The position numbers and the translations under genes are program-made. Shown here one piece after another: positions 24,632-32,615 of a stretch of 45,979 nucleotides of DNA (its first letter is position 1; each line of letters opens with the position of its first letter). Origin of the DNA: Bacillota bacterium (lineage in GTDB: Bacteria; Bacillota; UBA4882; UBA8346). Under the pieces are notes generated by a model. It was not told where the DNA came from, did no database searches, and saw only the letters and a list, made by a program, of their open reading frames with translations. The stretch covers positions 1 to 45,979 of the forward strand of contig JAEZJK010000014.1 of NCBI GenBank assembly GCA_023415835.1, read 5' to 3'.

Positions 24632-26726
24632 GAATAACCCTTTCCCGCAGTTCAGCTTGTTTGGCATCGTTAAACCGATCCACGGTAGAGAGATAACCGG
24701 TGATCCGGCGAATCCGCCGAATATTTGCAGATCCGCATGACGGGCATTCTTTTTCGATTACACCCCGATGGAAACAACTGGGGCATTCATCCACCGGGAA
24801 ATTAATTCCGGCGTATCCCGTATCGGAGTTGGCCATGTGTTTCACCAAAGCCTCGTAGGCCTCAAGGTTATTAACCGGAGGCGCTTTTAATTCGACATAA
24901 CTGATATGCCCGGCATTGGTAAGTTTATGATAAGGACCTTCCAAGGCGACCTTATCAAATGACGAAATTTCATAATTGACCGGGATATGAAAACTGTTAG
25001 TATAGAATTCTTTATCGGTAATTCCGGATTTTACCCCAAACCGTTTCCGGTCCATACTGATAAAACGGCCTGACAACCCTTCCGCCGGTGTGGCCAGCAA
25101 AGTATAATTAAGGTTATAATCTTCGGAAAAATTATCTGTCAATTTTCTCATAAAATTGATAATCTCCAAACCCAAACGCTGAGCGCTGGGATCTTGGCCG
25201 TGATGATAACCGGTCAAACAAGTTAGCGTTTCAGCCAGCCCAATAAACCCGATCGAAAGGGTGCCGTGTTTAATCGCTTCCGCGATTTGTTCTTGAGGTG
25301 ACAATTTTTTCGAATCTAGATATAACCCTTGTCCCATTAAAAACGGCATATCTTTGACCCTTAACCGGGACTGGATCTGGAACCGATGGTATAATTGCCG
25401 GGCGGCCAAATTCATCAAACCTTCAAGTTCTCGATAAAACGTTTCCACATTCCCCCCGCTTTTTAAGGCCAAGCGAGGTAGATTAATAGTGGTAAAAGAA
25501 AGATTGCCCCGTCCGTCGGAAACCGTTGCTCCATGACGGTTAGCGATTACTCTGGTCCGGCAACCCATATATGAGGCTTCGACGCCATATTCCTGATTAA
25601 AGGATGAATCCATAAAGGCAAAGGTCGGGTTGAGCCGCTGAGCCGATACCCGCATCGCTAGTTTGAAAAGATCGTAATTAGGATCCTCCGGGTTAAAATT
25701 AACCCCTCTCTTCAAACGGAAAATTATATTGGGGAAAATCGGCGTCTCTCCCCGGCCTAAGCCCTTTTCATAGGCTAAGAGCAAGGATTTGGTCACCAAC
25801 CGCCCTTCCGCAGAGGTATCGCAACCCAGATTGATACTGCTAAATGGTACTTGAGCTCCAGCCCTGCTATGCATGGAATTCAAATTATAGATCAGGGCTT
25901 CCATCGCTTGGAAAACTTCATCTTCCGAGGCGCCTTCCATAAATTCCGCCATGTCCCGGTCGAAAGCGGCAAAGGATTGGCCGCCATGCATGTCATTTTG
26001 TGAACTTTGGAGTATAATCGCGGCTAGCGCAGTTGCCGAAGCCGGGCGTTTCGGTGGCCTGATATAGCCGTGACCATTATTAAAACCGTTTTCTAACAAA
26101 TGTTTCAACGGAATCTGGATGCAAGTCAGAGTTTTACCATAGAAGTCCAGATCGTGAATATGATAATCACCCTCCATATGGGCTTGAGCCATATCTTCAG
26201 GGATCATCCGGCTAAGATAATAGCGCTTGCTGGCTGCCGAGGCGATTTGAAGCATCTTGGCCGATGGAGAATTACTAATGTTGGCGTTCTCACGGCTGGT
26301 CTCCACTAAGATATCTTCCACCACATCCATTAATTCCGACTTGGAGTCCCGGAGCCTGGTGCGGCGATCCCGGTAAAGGATATAGGCCTTAGCCGTCTTG
26401 GCATGGCCGGTTTCAATTAATATTTTTTCCACAGCATCCTGGACTTCTTCAACCGATGGGATACCCAAACCCAACTGCTTATATAAATATTGAACCACAA
26501 TTTCCGCTAGTTCCTCGGCTAGCTGCCGATCTTCCCCACCCACTGCTTTAGCCGCCTTAAATATAGCACTGGCAATCTTCTCGATGTCGAACTCCACAAT
26601 TCTTCCATCGCGTTTGCGGATCGAACGAAAAGCTTTTTCACGGATCCGATTGATAAAGTTGACTACCTTTTTCTCTCCATCTTTAAAATCATTTTGCTCT
26701 TCGATCTCCATCAGGTTCTTTGCCAT
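24624..26726 (-). CDS. nrdD: Anaerobic (class III) ribonucleoside-triphosphate reductase
   Basis: Oxygen-sensitive glycyl-radical enzyme reducing NTPs to dNTPs. 700 residues from ATG at 26726 behind GGAGG. N-terminal ATP-cone (about 30-125; RSIRKRDGRIVEFDIEKIASAIF, GIPSVEEVQDAVEKILIETGH) for allosteric control. Catalytic barrel with YHIHDLDFYG, DMHGGQSFAAFDRDMAEFMEG and INLGCDTSAEGR. C-terminal zinc site CPSC...CPSC and the glycyl-radical loop RITGYLSTVDRFN. A 40-codon upstream extension runs through a leader hairpin and is rejected. nrdG is coupled downstream; nrdR is upstream. Confidence 0.97.
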   Translation of the reverse strand: MAKNLMEIEEQNDFKDGEKKVVNFINRIREKAFRSIRKRDGRIVEFDIEKIASAIFKAAKAVGGEDRQLAEELAEIVVQYLYKQLGLGIPSVEEVQDAVEKILIETGHAKTAKAYILYRDRRTRLRDSKSELMDVVEDILVETSRENANISNSPSAKMLQIASAASKRYYLSRMIPEDMAQAHMEGDYHIHDLDFYGKTLTCIQIPLKHLLENGFNNGHGYIRPPKRPASATALAAIILQSSQNDMHGGQSFAAFDRDMAEFMEGASEDEVFQAMEALIYNLNSMHSRAGAQVPFSSINLGCDTSAEGRLVTKSLLLAYEKGLGRGETPIFPNIIFRLKRGVNFNPEDPNYDLFKLAMRVSAQRLNPTFAFMDSSFNQEYGVEASYMGCRTRVIANRHGATVSDGRGNLSFTTINLPRLALKSGGNVETFYRELEGLMNLAARQLYHRFQIQSRLRVKDMPFLMGQGLYLDSKKLSPQEQIAEAIKHGTLSIGFIGLAETLTCLTGYHHGQDPSAQRLGLEIINFMRKLTDNFSEDYNLNYTLLATPAEGLSGRFISMDRKRFGVKSGITDKEFYTNSFHIPVNYEISSFDKVALEGPYHKLTNAGHISYVELKAPPVNNLEAYEALVKHMANSDTGYAGINFPVDECPSCFHRGVIEKECPSCGSANIRRIRRITGYLSTVDRFNDAKQAELRERVIHG

Positions 26727-26747
26727 AAATACTCCTCCGTATCTTAT

Positions 26748-26795
26748 ATATGTCGCAATAAGTTTTTTAAACCCGCGCGGTTTATTACGACATAT
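26748..26795 (-). promoter_or_regulatory. Hairpin in the nrdD leader
   Basis: Arms ATATGTCG / CGACATAT (26748-26755 / 26788-26795), extended after one mismatch by AATAA / TTATT, with an inner AAACC / GGTTT stem around CGCGC. It ends about 20 nt before the nrdD start. No family match; it may be an mRNA structure or another small palindromic element. Confidence 0.5.
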
Positions 26796-26807
26796 TTTCC
26801 TTATTTG

Positions 26808-26890
26808 TAAATTGAAATAAATACTGTAATTGCCCTTTCCATCCATGGTTCAAGGATGGAAAAGTTATCATCAAAATTTATTTCAATTTA
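26808..26890. mobile_element. 83-bp MITE-like palindromic element with 6-bp target duplication
   Basis: Perfect 15-bp terminal inverted repeats TAAATTGAAATAAAT (26808-26822 / 26876-26890). Internal 9-bp hairpin TTTCCATCC / GGATGGAAA (26836-26844 / 26854-26862) is set off by 13-nt spacers on each side. TATTTG flanks both ends (26802-26807 and 26891-26896), consistent with a target-site duplication. Sits between nrdR and nrdD. Confidence 0.75.
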
Positions 26891-26898
26891 TATTTGGT

Positions 26899-27351
26899 TC
26901 ATTTACCAAGCAAATTTTGGAGCTCATGCATCAGGTCGCCTAAATCCTTAAACTGCCGGTAAACAGAGGCGAACCGGACATAAGCGACCTCATCAATGCC
27001 TTTAAGCCCTTCCATAATCAATTCGCCCACAACTGTACTAGCCACTTCTTGTTCCATACGGTTACGCAACTCGCGTTCGACGGTATTGACCAGTTTTTCG
27101 AGGGTCGCATAAGGAACCGGCCTCTTTTCACAGGCTTTCACCAAACCATTTAAAACTTTAGCGCGGTCAAAGGGCTCCCGGCGCCCGTCCTTTTTAATAA
27201 CCATCAAGGGCGCCTCTTCAATCCGTTCATATGTAGTAAAACGCTTTTGACAAACTAGGCACTCCCGGCGCCGGCGGATGGCATTCCCTTCTTCGGAAGC
27301 CCGTGAATCCACCACCTTACTATCTAAACCCCTGCAAAAAGGACAATTCAA
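26899..27351 (-). CDS. nrdR: Transcriptional repressor NrdR
   Basis: ATP/dATP-sensing zinc-ribbon repressor of ribonucleotide reductase genes. 150 residues: zinc ribbon MNCPFCRGLDSKVVDSR...RRRRECLVCQKRFTTYER (two CxxC pairs), then an ATP-cone (~49-139; VIKKDGRREPFDRAKVLNGLVKACEKRPV). The start is TTG, giving the family-typical MNCPFC. Directly upstream of nrdD on the same strand; an NrdR-box-like palindrome overlaps its own promoter. Confidence 0.96.
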   Translation of the reverse strand: MNCPFCRGLDSKVVDSRASEEGNAIRRRRECLVCQKRFTTYERIEEAPLMVIKKDGRREPFDRAKVLNGLVKACEKRPVPYATLEKLVNTVERELRNRMEQEVASTVVGELIMEGLKGIDEVAYVRFASVYRQFKDLGDLMHELQNLLGK

Positions 27352-27365
27352 TTACCCACCCCCAA

Positions 27366-27418
27366 GCACTACATATAGTACACATATATATTATATAACC
27401 CAACATTTAGGGTGTCTA
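27366..27418 (-). promoter_or_regulatory. nrdR promoter with NrdR-box-like site
   Basis: Minus-strand -35 TAGACA (27413-27418), 17-bp spacer, -10 TATAAT (27390-27395). The site GCACTACATATAGTAC (27366-27381) resembles the ACACTATATATAGTGT NrdR box and covers the predicted start point, suggesting autoregulation of nrdR-nrdDG. Confidence 0.7.
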
Positions 27419-27532
27419 CCAAAATGTTTGCTGTTATAATTTTTTTGTAATCTTTTTTATAATCTTTAGGCAAAAATCCTCGTTTACTTAAGGTAAATCT
27501 AACTCATTTGATAAACCTTTTAATTATGTTAT

Positions 27533-27650
27533 GAGCGAGTTTCATAATTACAAAAATTTATCTTCGCATGCAATATATAGTGTAGGTTTTATTTTAATCT
27601 ATCAATATATTGTATGCGAAGCCAGAAAAAAGGAATTATGAAACCGCCTA
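27533..27650. mobile_element. 118-bp MITE, copy A, with 4-bp target duplication
   Basis: Ends GAGCGAGTTTCATAATT and, read inward from the right, TAGGCGGTTTCATAATT (13 of 17 matching). Internal inverted repeat CTTCGCATGCAATATA / TATATTGTATGCGAAG (27562-27577 / 27606-27621). TTAT flanks both sides (27529-27532, 27651-27654). Nearly identical to 40195-40311. No coding capacity. The rest of 27420-27776 is AT-rich, with no gene recognised. Confidence 0.85.
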
Positions 27651-27776
27651 TTATAAAAAATTCGGTTTCCGCACCCTCAAATTTTTCACCAAATAATTTC
27701 TAATACTCCGAATAAATTGGGTATGGATTCAACAAACCCAATAATTTTCTAATAGACATCCTATGTAGCACTCTCT

Positions 27777-29132
27777 TTATCCTGGTAAAGCGATAAAAAC
27801 TGTAGTGCCTTTATTTTCTTCACTCTTAATGTCTATTTTCCCCTTATGCTTTATTAAAACAGTGTAACAATACGATAAACCCAGCCCATAATTATTACCA
27901 AATCTTTTGGTAGAAAAAAACGGCTCTATTACATGGCTCAAGTTCTCTTTGGCAATACCAACCCCAGTGTCGTTTACTTCAATCTTAACAAATTTTCTAT
28001 TTTGGCAAACTTTTATTGAAATAACCCCCCCTTTTGGCATTGCTTCCATGGCATTTTTAAACAAATTTACAAAAACTTCTTGAATGTGTACTTTATCGCA
28101 GCTAATAACCGGTTTTATTGCATAATCTTTTTGGATCTTAATATTATTTTGCTCGAATAAAAGCTTTAATGATTCAATAGAACAATCAATACACTCAGTT
28201 ATTTTACATTTATCCTTTATCACAACAATTGGTTGTGTTGTCGCCTGGATTCTTATGGTTAACTTATTCAAGCGGTCTACGGAATTCTCAATAGCACAGA
28301 ACATATTAGGCTCTTGTTCATGCGGTATTTTACTTTTTAAAATTTTTAGTGCAATGTTAATAATTTGTAATTCATTTTTTATGGTATGATTCAAAATTAA
28401 AGCCCCGGAAGTAATCCCTTTTATGGTTGAACCCAAATAATCTTCCTCAAAACTAATCTTAATTCCCATAACACCCCATTTGGTTGCAAAGAACACAAAA
28501 GTAATCAAAAGGAACACTCCAAAACCCCCGGTAAACCAGGTGAAATTATATGGACCTTTTGTTACGGGGACAATATATGCTTTATAAGTAATTAGTATTG
28601 AAGGTAAAGTTGCAACAGAAATTAATATTTTCTGTAATTTTAGTTTAGGGTGGTATTCCTTAATAATAGAGTAGATGCAAAGGGCATTGGCAATTAATGC
28701 ATAACCAAAACCCCATACGGCAACAAACCAAAACATATTACTATAATCTAAATAAACATGAATAAAGCTATTTTTGATGTCTAATAAGTTATATACCGTT
28801 ACTATCAGGATTGGTAAGCTTAAGAGGGAAATGATCCATTTTTGTTTTGGAGCAGGAATAAGTTCAGAAAGACTAAGGCCAGCTAATATTAGAAAATAGG
28901 GACTCAAGTTGTAACTAAGGAATGATAATGATCTGGCCAATAATTGATACGGTATAATCTGAGCTATGTTATTTGCTTGAGGATGTTGATCAATTGTAAA
29001 AGCCAAAAGGCCTAACCCAATTGAAAACAGAAATCCGGCATACCAAAAATTAATCTTGTTTTTCGGCCGTACAAACAATAAGGCGAACCCAAGTAAAAAG
29101 AATGCTAGGAATGTAAAAAATTGAAATGGCAA
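27777..29132 (-). CDS. Multi-pass membrane sensor histidine kinase
   Basis: 451 residues. The first ~235 form about seven membrane helices (MPFQFFTFLAFFLLGFALLF... to FLLITFVFFATKWG), a layout typical of kinases sensing peptides or membrane signals. Next comes a phospho-acceptor region with LNHTIKNELQIINIAL, then a HATPase domain: N box NLFKNAMEAM, G1 VNDTGVGI, F box FFSTKRFG and G2 NYGLGLSYC. The TTG start uses an AGGAGG that lies in the last codons of the CPBP gene, so the two are translationally coupled. No response regulator is adjacent. Clearly more AT-rich than flanking core genes. Confidence 0.88.
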   Translation of the reverse strand: MPFQFFTFLAFFLLGFALLFVRPKNKINFWYAGFLFSIGLGLLAFTIDQHPQANNIAQIIPYQLLARSLSFLSYNLSPYFLILAGLSLSELIPAPKQKWIISLLSLPILIVTVYNLLDIKNSFIHVYLDYSNMFWFVAVWGFGYALIANALCIYSIIKEYHPKLKLQKILISVATLPSILITYKAYIVPVTKGPYNFTWFTGGFGVFLLITFVFFATKWGVMGIKISFEEDYLGSTIKGITSGALILNHTIKNELQIINIALKILKSKIPHEQEPNMFCAIENSVDRLNKLTIRIQATTQPIVVIKDKCKITECIDCSIESLKLLFEQNNIKIQKDYAIKPVISCDKVHIQEVFVNLFKNAMEAMPKGGVISIKVCQNRKFVKIEVNDTGVGIAKENLSHVIEPFFSTKRFGNNYGLGLSYCYTVLIKHKGKIDIKSEENKGTTVFIALPG

Positions 29133-29133
29133 A

Positions 29134-29901
29134 TTACATCCTCCTCATAAATAGCAACCATACTAAATTGGTTAATGTATGGCTAACCATAGCACAAATC
29201 ATACTGCCGGTAAACTTATAAACCAGGCAATACCCTAATCCAGCCAACGTTGAAACAATAACCATTTTCCAACCAAGGTAATTCAAATGGCCCAACCCAA
29301 AAATTACCGAACTAAGAATTAATGGTAACCCATACTTTGGGAAAAACTGTACTAAATATCCGTAAATCAATCCTCTGAAGAGAACCTCTTGAGTTAAGGA
29401 CACAAAGAAAAACATATAAATGGTGATAATGATTATTGTCTTCCAATTCGCCCGGCACCATGATAATCGAAGAAATTTTAATTTCCATGCCACATACACA
29501 TCGATGGCCACAATCGCGATAGTAATACTTAATGTAGTAAATAAAGCCCTATAATCAAGATTAAGTTCAAAGTGTATTGGGATTTTACGATATAAAAAAT
29601 AGAAACAAAATAAACCTATGAAGAGTAATCGGTAAATTAATTCGAATTCTATTAAGTTGGCCTGCTTAATTAGGTAGATCGCAAAAAATCTCTTCATCAT
29701 CCAAGCAAACATTATGCCTAAAATTATAAAATCCGGCCAATAGAATTTTCCACTGGCAGGCGCTAAACTGATAATTACCATCAGTAACAAAGAGTAAACT
29801 ATTACAATTATGGATGTTAGTAATCGATTTTTTATAAATCCCTTTTCTGGCACTAAAAAAAGCATTATTGCGATTAAGATCAAACTGATTATAATTTTCA
29901 T
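29134..29901 (-). CDS. CPBP-family intramembrane metalloprotease-like protein
   Basis: 255 residues, about seven to eight membrane helices. The Abi/CPBP motifs are present: TQEVLFRGLIYG (motif 1, normally EExxxR, but the first Glu is Gln here), FGLGHL (motif 2 His) and SHTLTN (motif 3 HxxxN/D). Family members are prenyl-protein proteases or bacteriocin self-immunity factors. The Glu-to-Gln change may weaken catalysis. The start is set at the ATG (29901) eight bases after AAGGG; the frame is open a further 17 codons. Coupled to the kinase gene downstream. AT-rich, probably acquired. Confidence 0.82.
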   Translation of the reverse strand: MKIIISLILIAIMLFLVPEKGFIKNRLLTSIIVIVYSLLLMVIISLAPASGKFYWPDFIILGIMFAWMMKRFFAIYLIKQANLIEFELIYRLLFIGLFCFYFLYRKIPIHFELNLDYRALFTTLSITIAIVAIDVYVAWKLKFLRLSWCRANWKTIIIITIYMFFFVSLTQEVLFRGLIYGYLVQFFPKYGLPLILSSVIFGLGHLNYLGWKMVIVSTLAGLGYCLVYKFTGSMICAMVSHTLTNLVWLLFMRRM

Positions 29902-30054
29902 ATTCATATCCCTTGCCATTTTTCGAAAAAGCAAACGCAAACGTCCGCTCAAGAAAATAACATTTCAATCACAATTCACCATCGAACCTTTTCAAACTTT
30001 TAAAACGTTTCCTGAGCCAATTCAAGTTTAACCCCCCCTTCTGCCGATACGTAG

Positions 30055-30084
30055 TAAAAAAAACTACCTTGAAAACGAGGTAGT
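30055..30084 (-). terminator. Terminator downstream of the AdoMetDC-like gene
   Basis: Minus-strand ACTACCT / AGGTAGT stem (30078-30084 / 30063-30069), 8-nt loop, then T8. It isolates the kinase/protease island from genes upstream. The 30085-30212 stretch shows no gene. Confidence 0.85.
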
Positions 30085-30212
30085 CTCCTTTTAAATGTTC
30101 GATTGAATAAAACGACATATATAGTACCCGTAATCGTTTCCTTAGAAACGCCAACCTTAAATCGGCTTACAATTAATATTTAAGCGCACGGGCACGGCGT
30201 ACCTTAAGTGGG

Positions 30213-31022
30213 TTACCATTGATATGCATTCTTAAGCCAAACACGAGTGTCAATCGCTGGCGCGGTGGTATCATTTTTAAAATATTGATACTTACTACCG
30301 CGCGAAATGAGTGTTTCATTGACAACATCGCTTTTCAATACTTGTTTCAACTTAGCGCTTACTAAAGGATGATCAAAAAACCGGCAGGAAAATAAGTCAA
30401 AATAGGCCCGCTTGGTTTCTTCAAAATAATGCAGGCTAATATGGCTCTCCGCGATCATTGTCAAAATTGAAGTGACTTTCTCATTTCCTACCCTATTCTT
30501 AACCATAATCGGCCTAATGATCGGAGTCATTCCAATGTTGAAAGGGATTGTATCAAAAAAGGCGAACAAATCGTCCATACTCTTAGGACCGGAATAGTTT
30601 TTCAGATCCAAAAAGAGGTGCGGCCCAAAATCCAATTCTTCATTTATTTCTATTTTGGCGGGGTAGGTTTCCCGGCGTTCCCTTTCCAAGCAATATGAAG
30701 TAACTTGCTCCGCTGGAAAAGCGTTTTTAATTAATTTTTCTACTTGGGCAGTATCAAAACCCTCGGGTGAAAGCAGATCCACAAAATAAGTCTCCCGGAA
30801 TGAAAAGGTATGAATGGTAAAATGCCCGCCGGCCAAAAATACAAAGGCGCTAATACCGCAATCCTCCGGAACCACGCCATTGTAATATGGCAAAATAAAC
30901 GGGGGCATTACCGTTTTCATCCCCAACTTTTGCGGAATTTCCTCCAGGGCTTCATATACTAACATCATATCGTCCAAACGTGAACGATACCCATGAAAGG
31001 CATCCATCACAAAATGATTCAT
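30213..31022 (-). CDS. Tandem S-adenosylmethionine-decarboxylase-like (SpeD-fold) protein
   Basis: 269 residues made of two similar halves (~3-105 and ~134-228). Half 2 keeps the pyruvoyl-enzyme signature: MIAESHISLHYFEE, with Ser193 at the expected Glu-Ser self-cleavage site, His198 five residues on and Cys213 (FDLFSC) twenty on, the same spacing as Ser63/His68/Cys83 of the Thermotoga-type enzyme. Half 1 has GGHFTIHTF and DLLSPEGF, lacking both Ser and Cys. It therefore looks like a fused pseudo-dimer with one active site. Activity could be AdoMet decarboxylation or, as reported for some homologues, amino-acid decarboxylation. ATG at 31022 lies behind GGAG; the 60 upstream codons belong to the leader. 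Confidence 0.8.
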   Translation of the reverse strand: MNHFVMDAFHGYRSRLDDMMLVYEALEEIPQKLGMKTVMPPFILPYYNGVVPEDCGISAFVFLAGGHFTIHTFSFRETYFVDLLSPEGFDTAQVEKLIKNAFPAEQVTSYCLERERRETYPAKIEINEELDFGPHLFLDLKNYSGPKSMDDLFAFFDTIPFNIGMTPIIRPIMVKNRVGNEKVTSILTMIAESHISLHYFEETKRAYFDLFSCRFFDHPLVSAKLKQVLKSDVVNETLISRGSKYQYFKNDTTAPAIDTRVWLKNAYQW

Positions 31023-31223
31023 CCGTTTTGCTCCTTTATCTATATTTAAGCATCTAGCGTTAGGGAATAGGCAATAGCAGAATAGCCTATTACTTATTGC
31101 AGAATAAATGTTCAGTCCGGGGCGGGTCATCTTTCCTAATACCTTCATAGTTTGAAAGCGGCAGGCCAAGATGTTATTAATTACTCCCGCTTTGCCTTTC
31201 ACCTCAAGCTGACCATAAAATTC

Positions 31224-31251
31224 ATTATACTAATTATTTGTAATACGTCAA
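31224..31251 (-). promoter_or_regulatory. Promoter of the AdoMetDC-like gene
   Basis: Minus-strand TTGACG (31246-31251), 16-bp spacer, TATAAT (31224-31229). Predicted start near 31217 leaves a ~195-nt leader that includes an imperfect palindrome (GCAATAG ... TTATTGC region, 31059-31096). No known riboswitch recognised. The remaining 31252-31486 shows no gene. Confidence 0.7.
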
Positions 31252-31486
31252 TGAGTATTTCTAAAAATCCATCAAAAAATAGCCGAGGGCAAAAAAAAAA
31301 TTGACTTAATAGCCAAAGAACTCCCAAAATCTATCTTATCAATTTATGTGCCACCCGGTTTGCTAACGGTTTTAGCCCTAATGCAAAAACCATCGCCTTA
31401 AATGAAATGTGAAACTGGTTATTTATGAAAACAGGCTTAGCGGGTTTACTTTACAACGTTCTTGCCATTATTTATTGCCTTATGCC

Positions 31487-32359
31487 TCATTCTCCAGCAA
31501 CAGCTGCCACTAACGCGTCAACCACTAACGGATCGAACTCCGCCCCTTTTTGGCTTTTAATATATTCCAAAGTATCGCCGATTGATTTAGCTGGCCGGTA
31601 TGGTTTTTCGGTAGTCATGGCGTCAAAGACATCGGCAGCCGCGGTTATTCTAGCATATTCATGGATTTGGAAACCAGTTAGCTTGTGAGGATAGCCGGAA
31701 CCATTATATCTTTCATGGTGTTGCAAAGCAACCTCTGCTACCGGTTCAGGGAGGATCCGGCTTTGGGTTATTAAGTCATATGCTGTTTTAGGATGGGTCT
31801 TGATTTGGGCAACCTCGCTATTGGTAAGGCCTCCAATTCGATTTAAAACGTCGGGCGCGATCCGGGTCATTCCAATATCATGGAAAAGGCTCCCTAATGC
31901 TAATTCGAACAATTTTAATTGATCGTAGCCTATTTGGATCCCAACTTTAACCGCAATGACGCATACTTGAACCATATGATTGTAAATTGAATCGTTGAGC
32001 GATCTGATTTCAATCGAATTCAGCTTAGCATCACGGTTTTCCATGATTTCGGATAGCATTGCCTGGAGCGGCGCCTTACAAGCAAGAAAATTAATGCCTT
32101 TTCCAGTCCGAAAAGCTGTATCCAACCCGGCTACGCTTTGGATTACCTCAGAACGGGTAAGATCTGAAACCGGTTCCTTAATTTCATCATTAACGGAGGT
32201 ATCTACGTAAGCGGCGGGAAACCGTAAATCATTAAGTTTCGCAATGATCGAGGCGGATAACTCGACATTCTTCCTGACCAGGATTCTTCCATCTGCTTGG
32301 AAAATGGAACGCGCCAACACCATTCCCACTCTCAATTTATCCATGGATAGTTTTTCCAT
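31487..32359 (-). CDS. HD-GYP domain protein, predicted c-di-GMP phosphodiesterase
   Basis: 290 residues. N-terminal ~60 residues (KLRVGMVLARSIFQADGRILVRKNVELSASIIAKL) are the module commonly preceding HD-GYP domains. The C-terminal HD-GYP has HDIGMTRIAPDVLNR, THPKTAYDLI, HHERYNGSGYPHKLTG and ARITAAADVFDAMTTEKPYRPA, the complete metal-binding and GYP signature. It would hydrolyse cyclic di-GMP. ATG at 32359 lies six bases after GGAGG. The leader carries a c-di-GMP-I riboswitch, so the enzyme's expression responds to its own substrate. Confidence 0.95.
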   Translation of the reverse strand: MEKLSMDKLRVGMVLARSIFQADGRILVRKNVELSASIIAKLNDLRFPAAYVDTSVNDEIKEPVSDLTRSEVIQSVAGLDTAFRTGKGINFLACKAPLQAMLSEIMENRDAKLNSIEIRSLNDSIYNHMVQVCVIAVKVGIQIGYDQLKLFELALGSLFHDIGMTRIAPDVLNRIGGLTNSEVAQIKTHPKTAYDLITQSRILPEPVAEVALQHHERYNGSGYPHKLTGFQIHEYARITAAADVFDAMTTEKPYRPAKSIGDTLEYIKSQKGAEFDPLVVDALVAAVAGE

Positions 32360-32386
32360 TTGCAACCTCCAAATTATAATGTAAAT

Positions 32387-32517
32387 AAAAAAACCCGCTT
32401 TAAAGGCAAGGCTCCCCAATAACAACAAAAGCTATTTGGCAGCCAGGCGATCATAACACTTAATGTGTCTGTAGACCCTAAGCTTTGCGTCTCCGGTTTT
32501 CACCGGATTTGCCTTTA
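32387..32517 (-). promoter_or_regulatory. Cyclic di-GMP-I (GEMM) riboswitch with terminator
   Basis: On the minus strand the aptamer (about 32517-32437) shows GGCAAATCC, a GGTGAAAACC hairpin, the conserved GACGCAAAGCTTAGGGTCTA, a variable helix and TATGATCGCCTGGCTGCC, all diagnostic of GEMM. Downstream a short stem around CCTTGC / GCGGG runs into T7 (32387-32411), a terminator expression platform. The ribosome-binding site follows at about 32366-32370. Confidence 0.92.
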
Positions 32518-32538
32518 TCATTTTAAATTCTTTATTTT

Positions 32539-32568
32539 ATTATAGCACTAAAAAATAGTTTTTTCCAA
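32539..32568 (-). promoter_or_regulatory. Promoter of the riboswitch/HD-GYP transcript
   Basis: Minus-strand -10 TATAAT (32539-32544) with TTGGAA 18 bp upstream (32563-32568). The start would lie about 15 nt before the aptamer. Confidence 0.6.
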
Positions 32569-32615
32569 TAGTTTGCTATTGATTTCACAGACGTTAATTG
32601 CCTAGCTGATAAAAT

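Noticed and set aside
29666..30154. Minus-strand frames at 29666-29968 and 29969-30154
   Set aside because: One overlaps the CPBP gene in another frame, the other overlaps a terminator; neither resembles a protein family.
31023..31202. 60-residue extension of the AdoMetDC-like protein
   Set aside because: Begins at a GTG within ~15 nt of the predicted transcription start, with no binding site, whereas ATG 31022 has GGAG.
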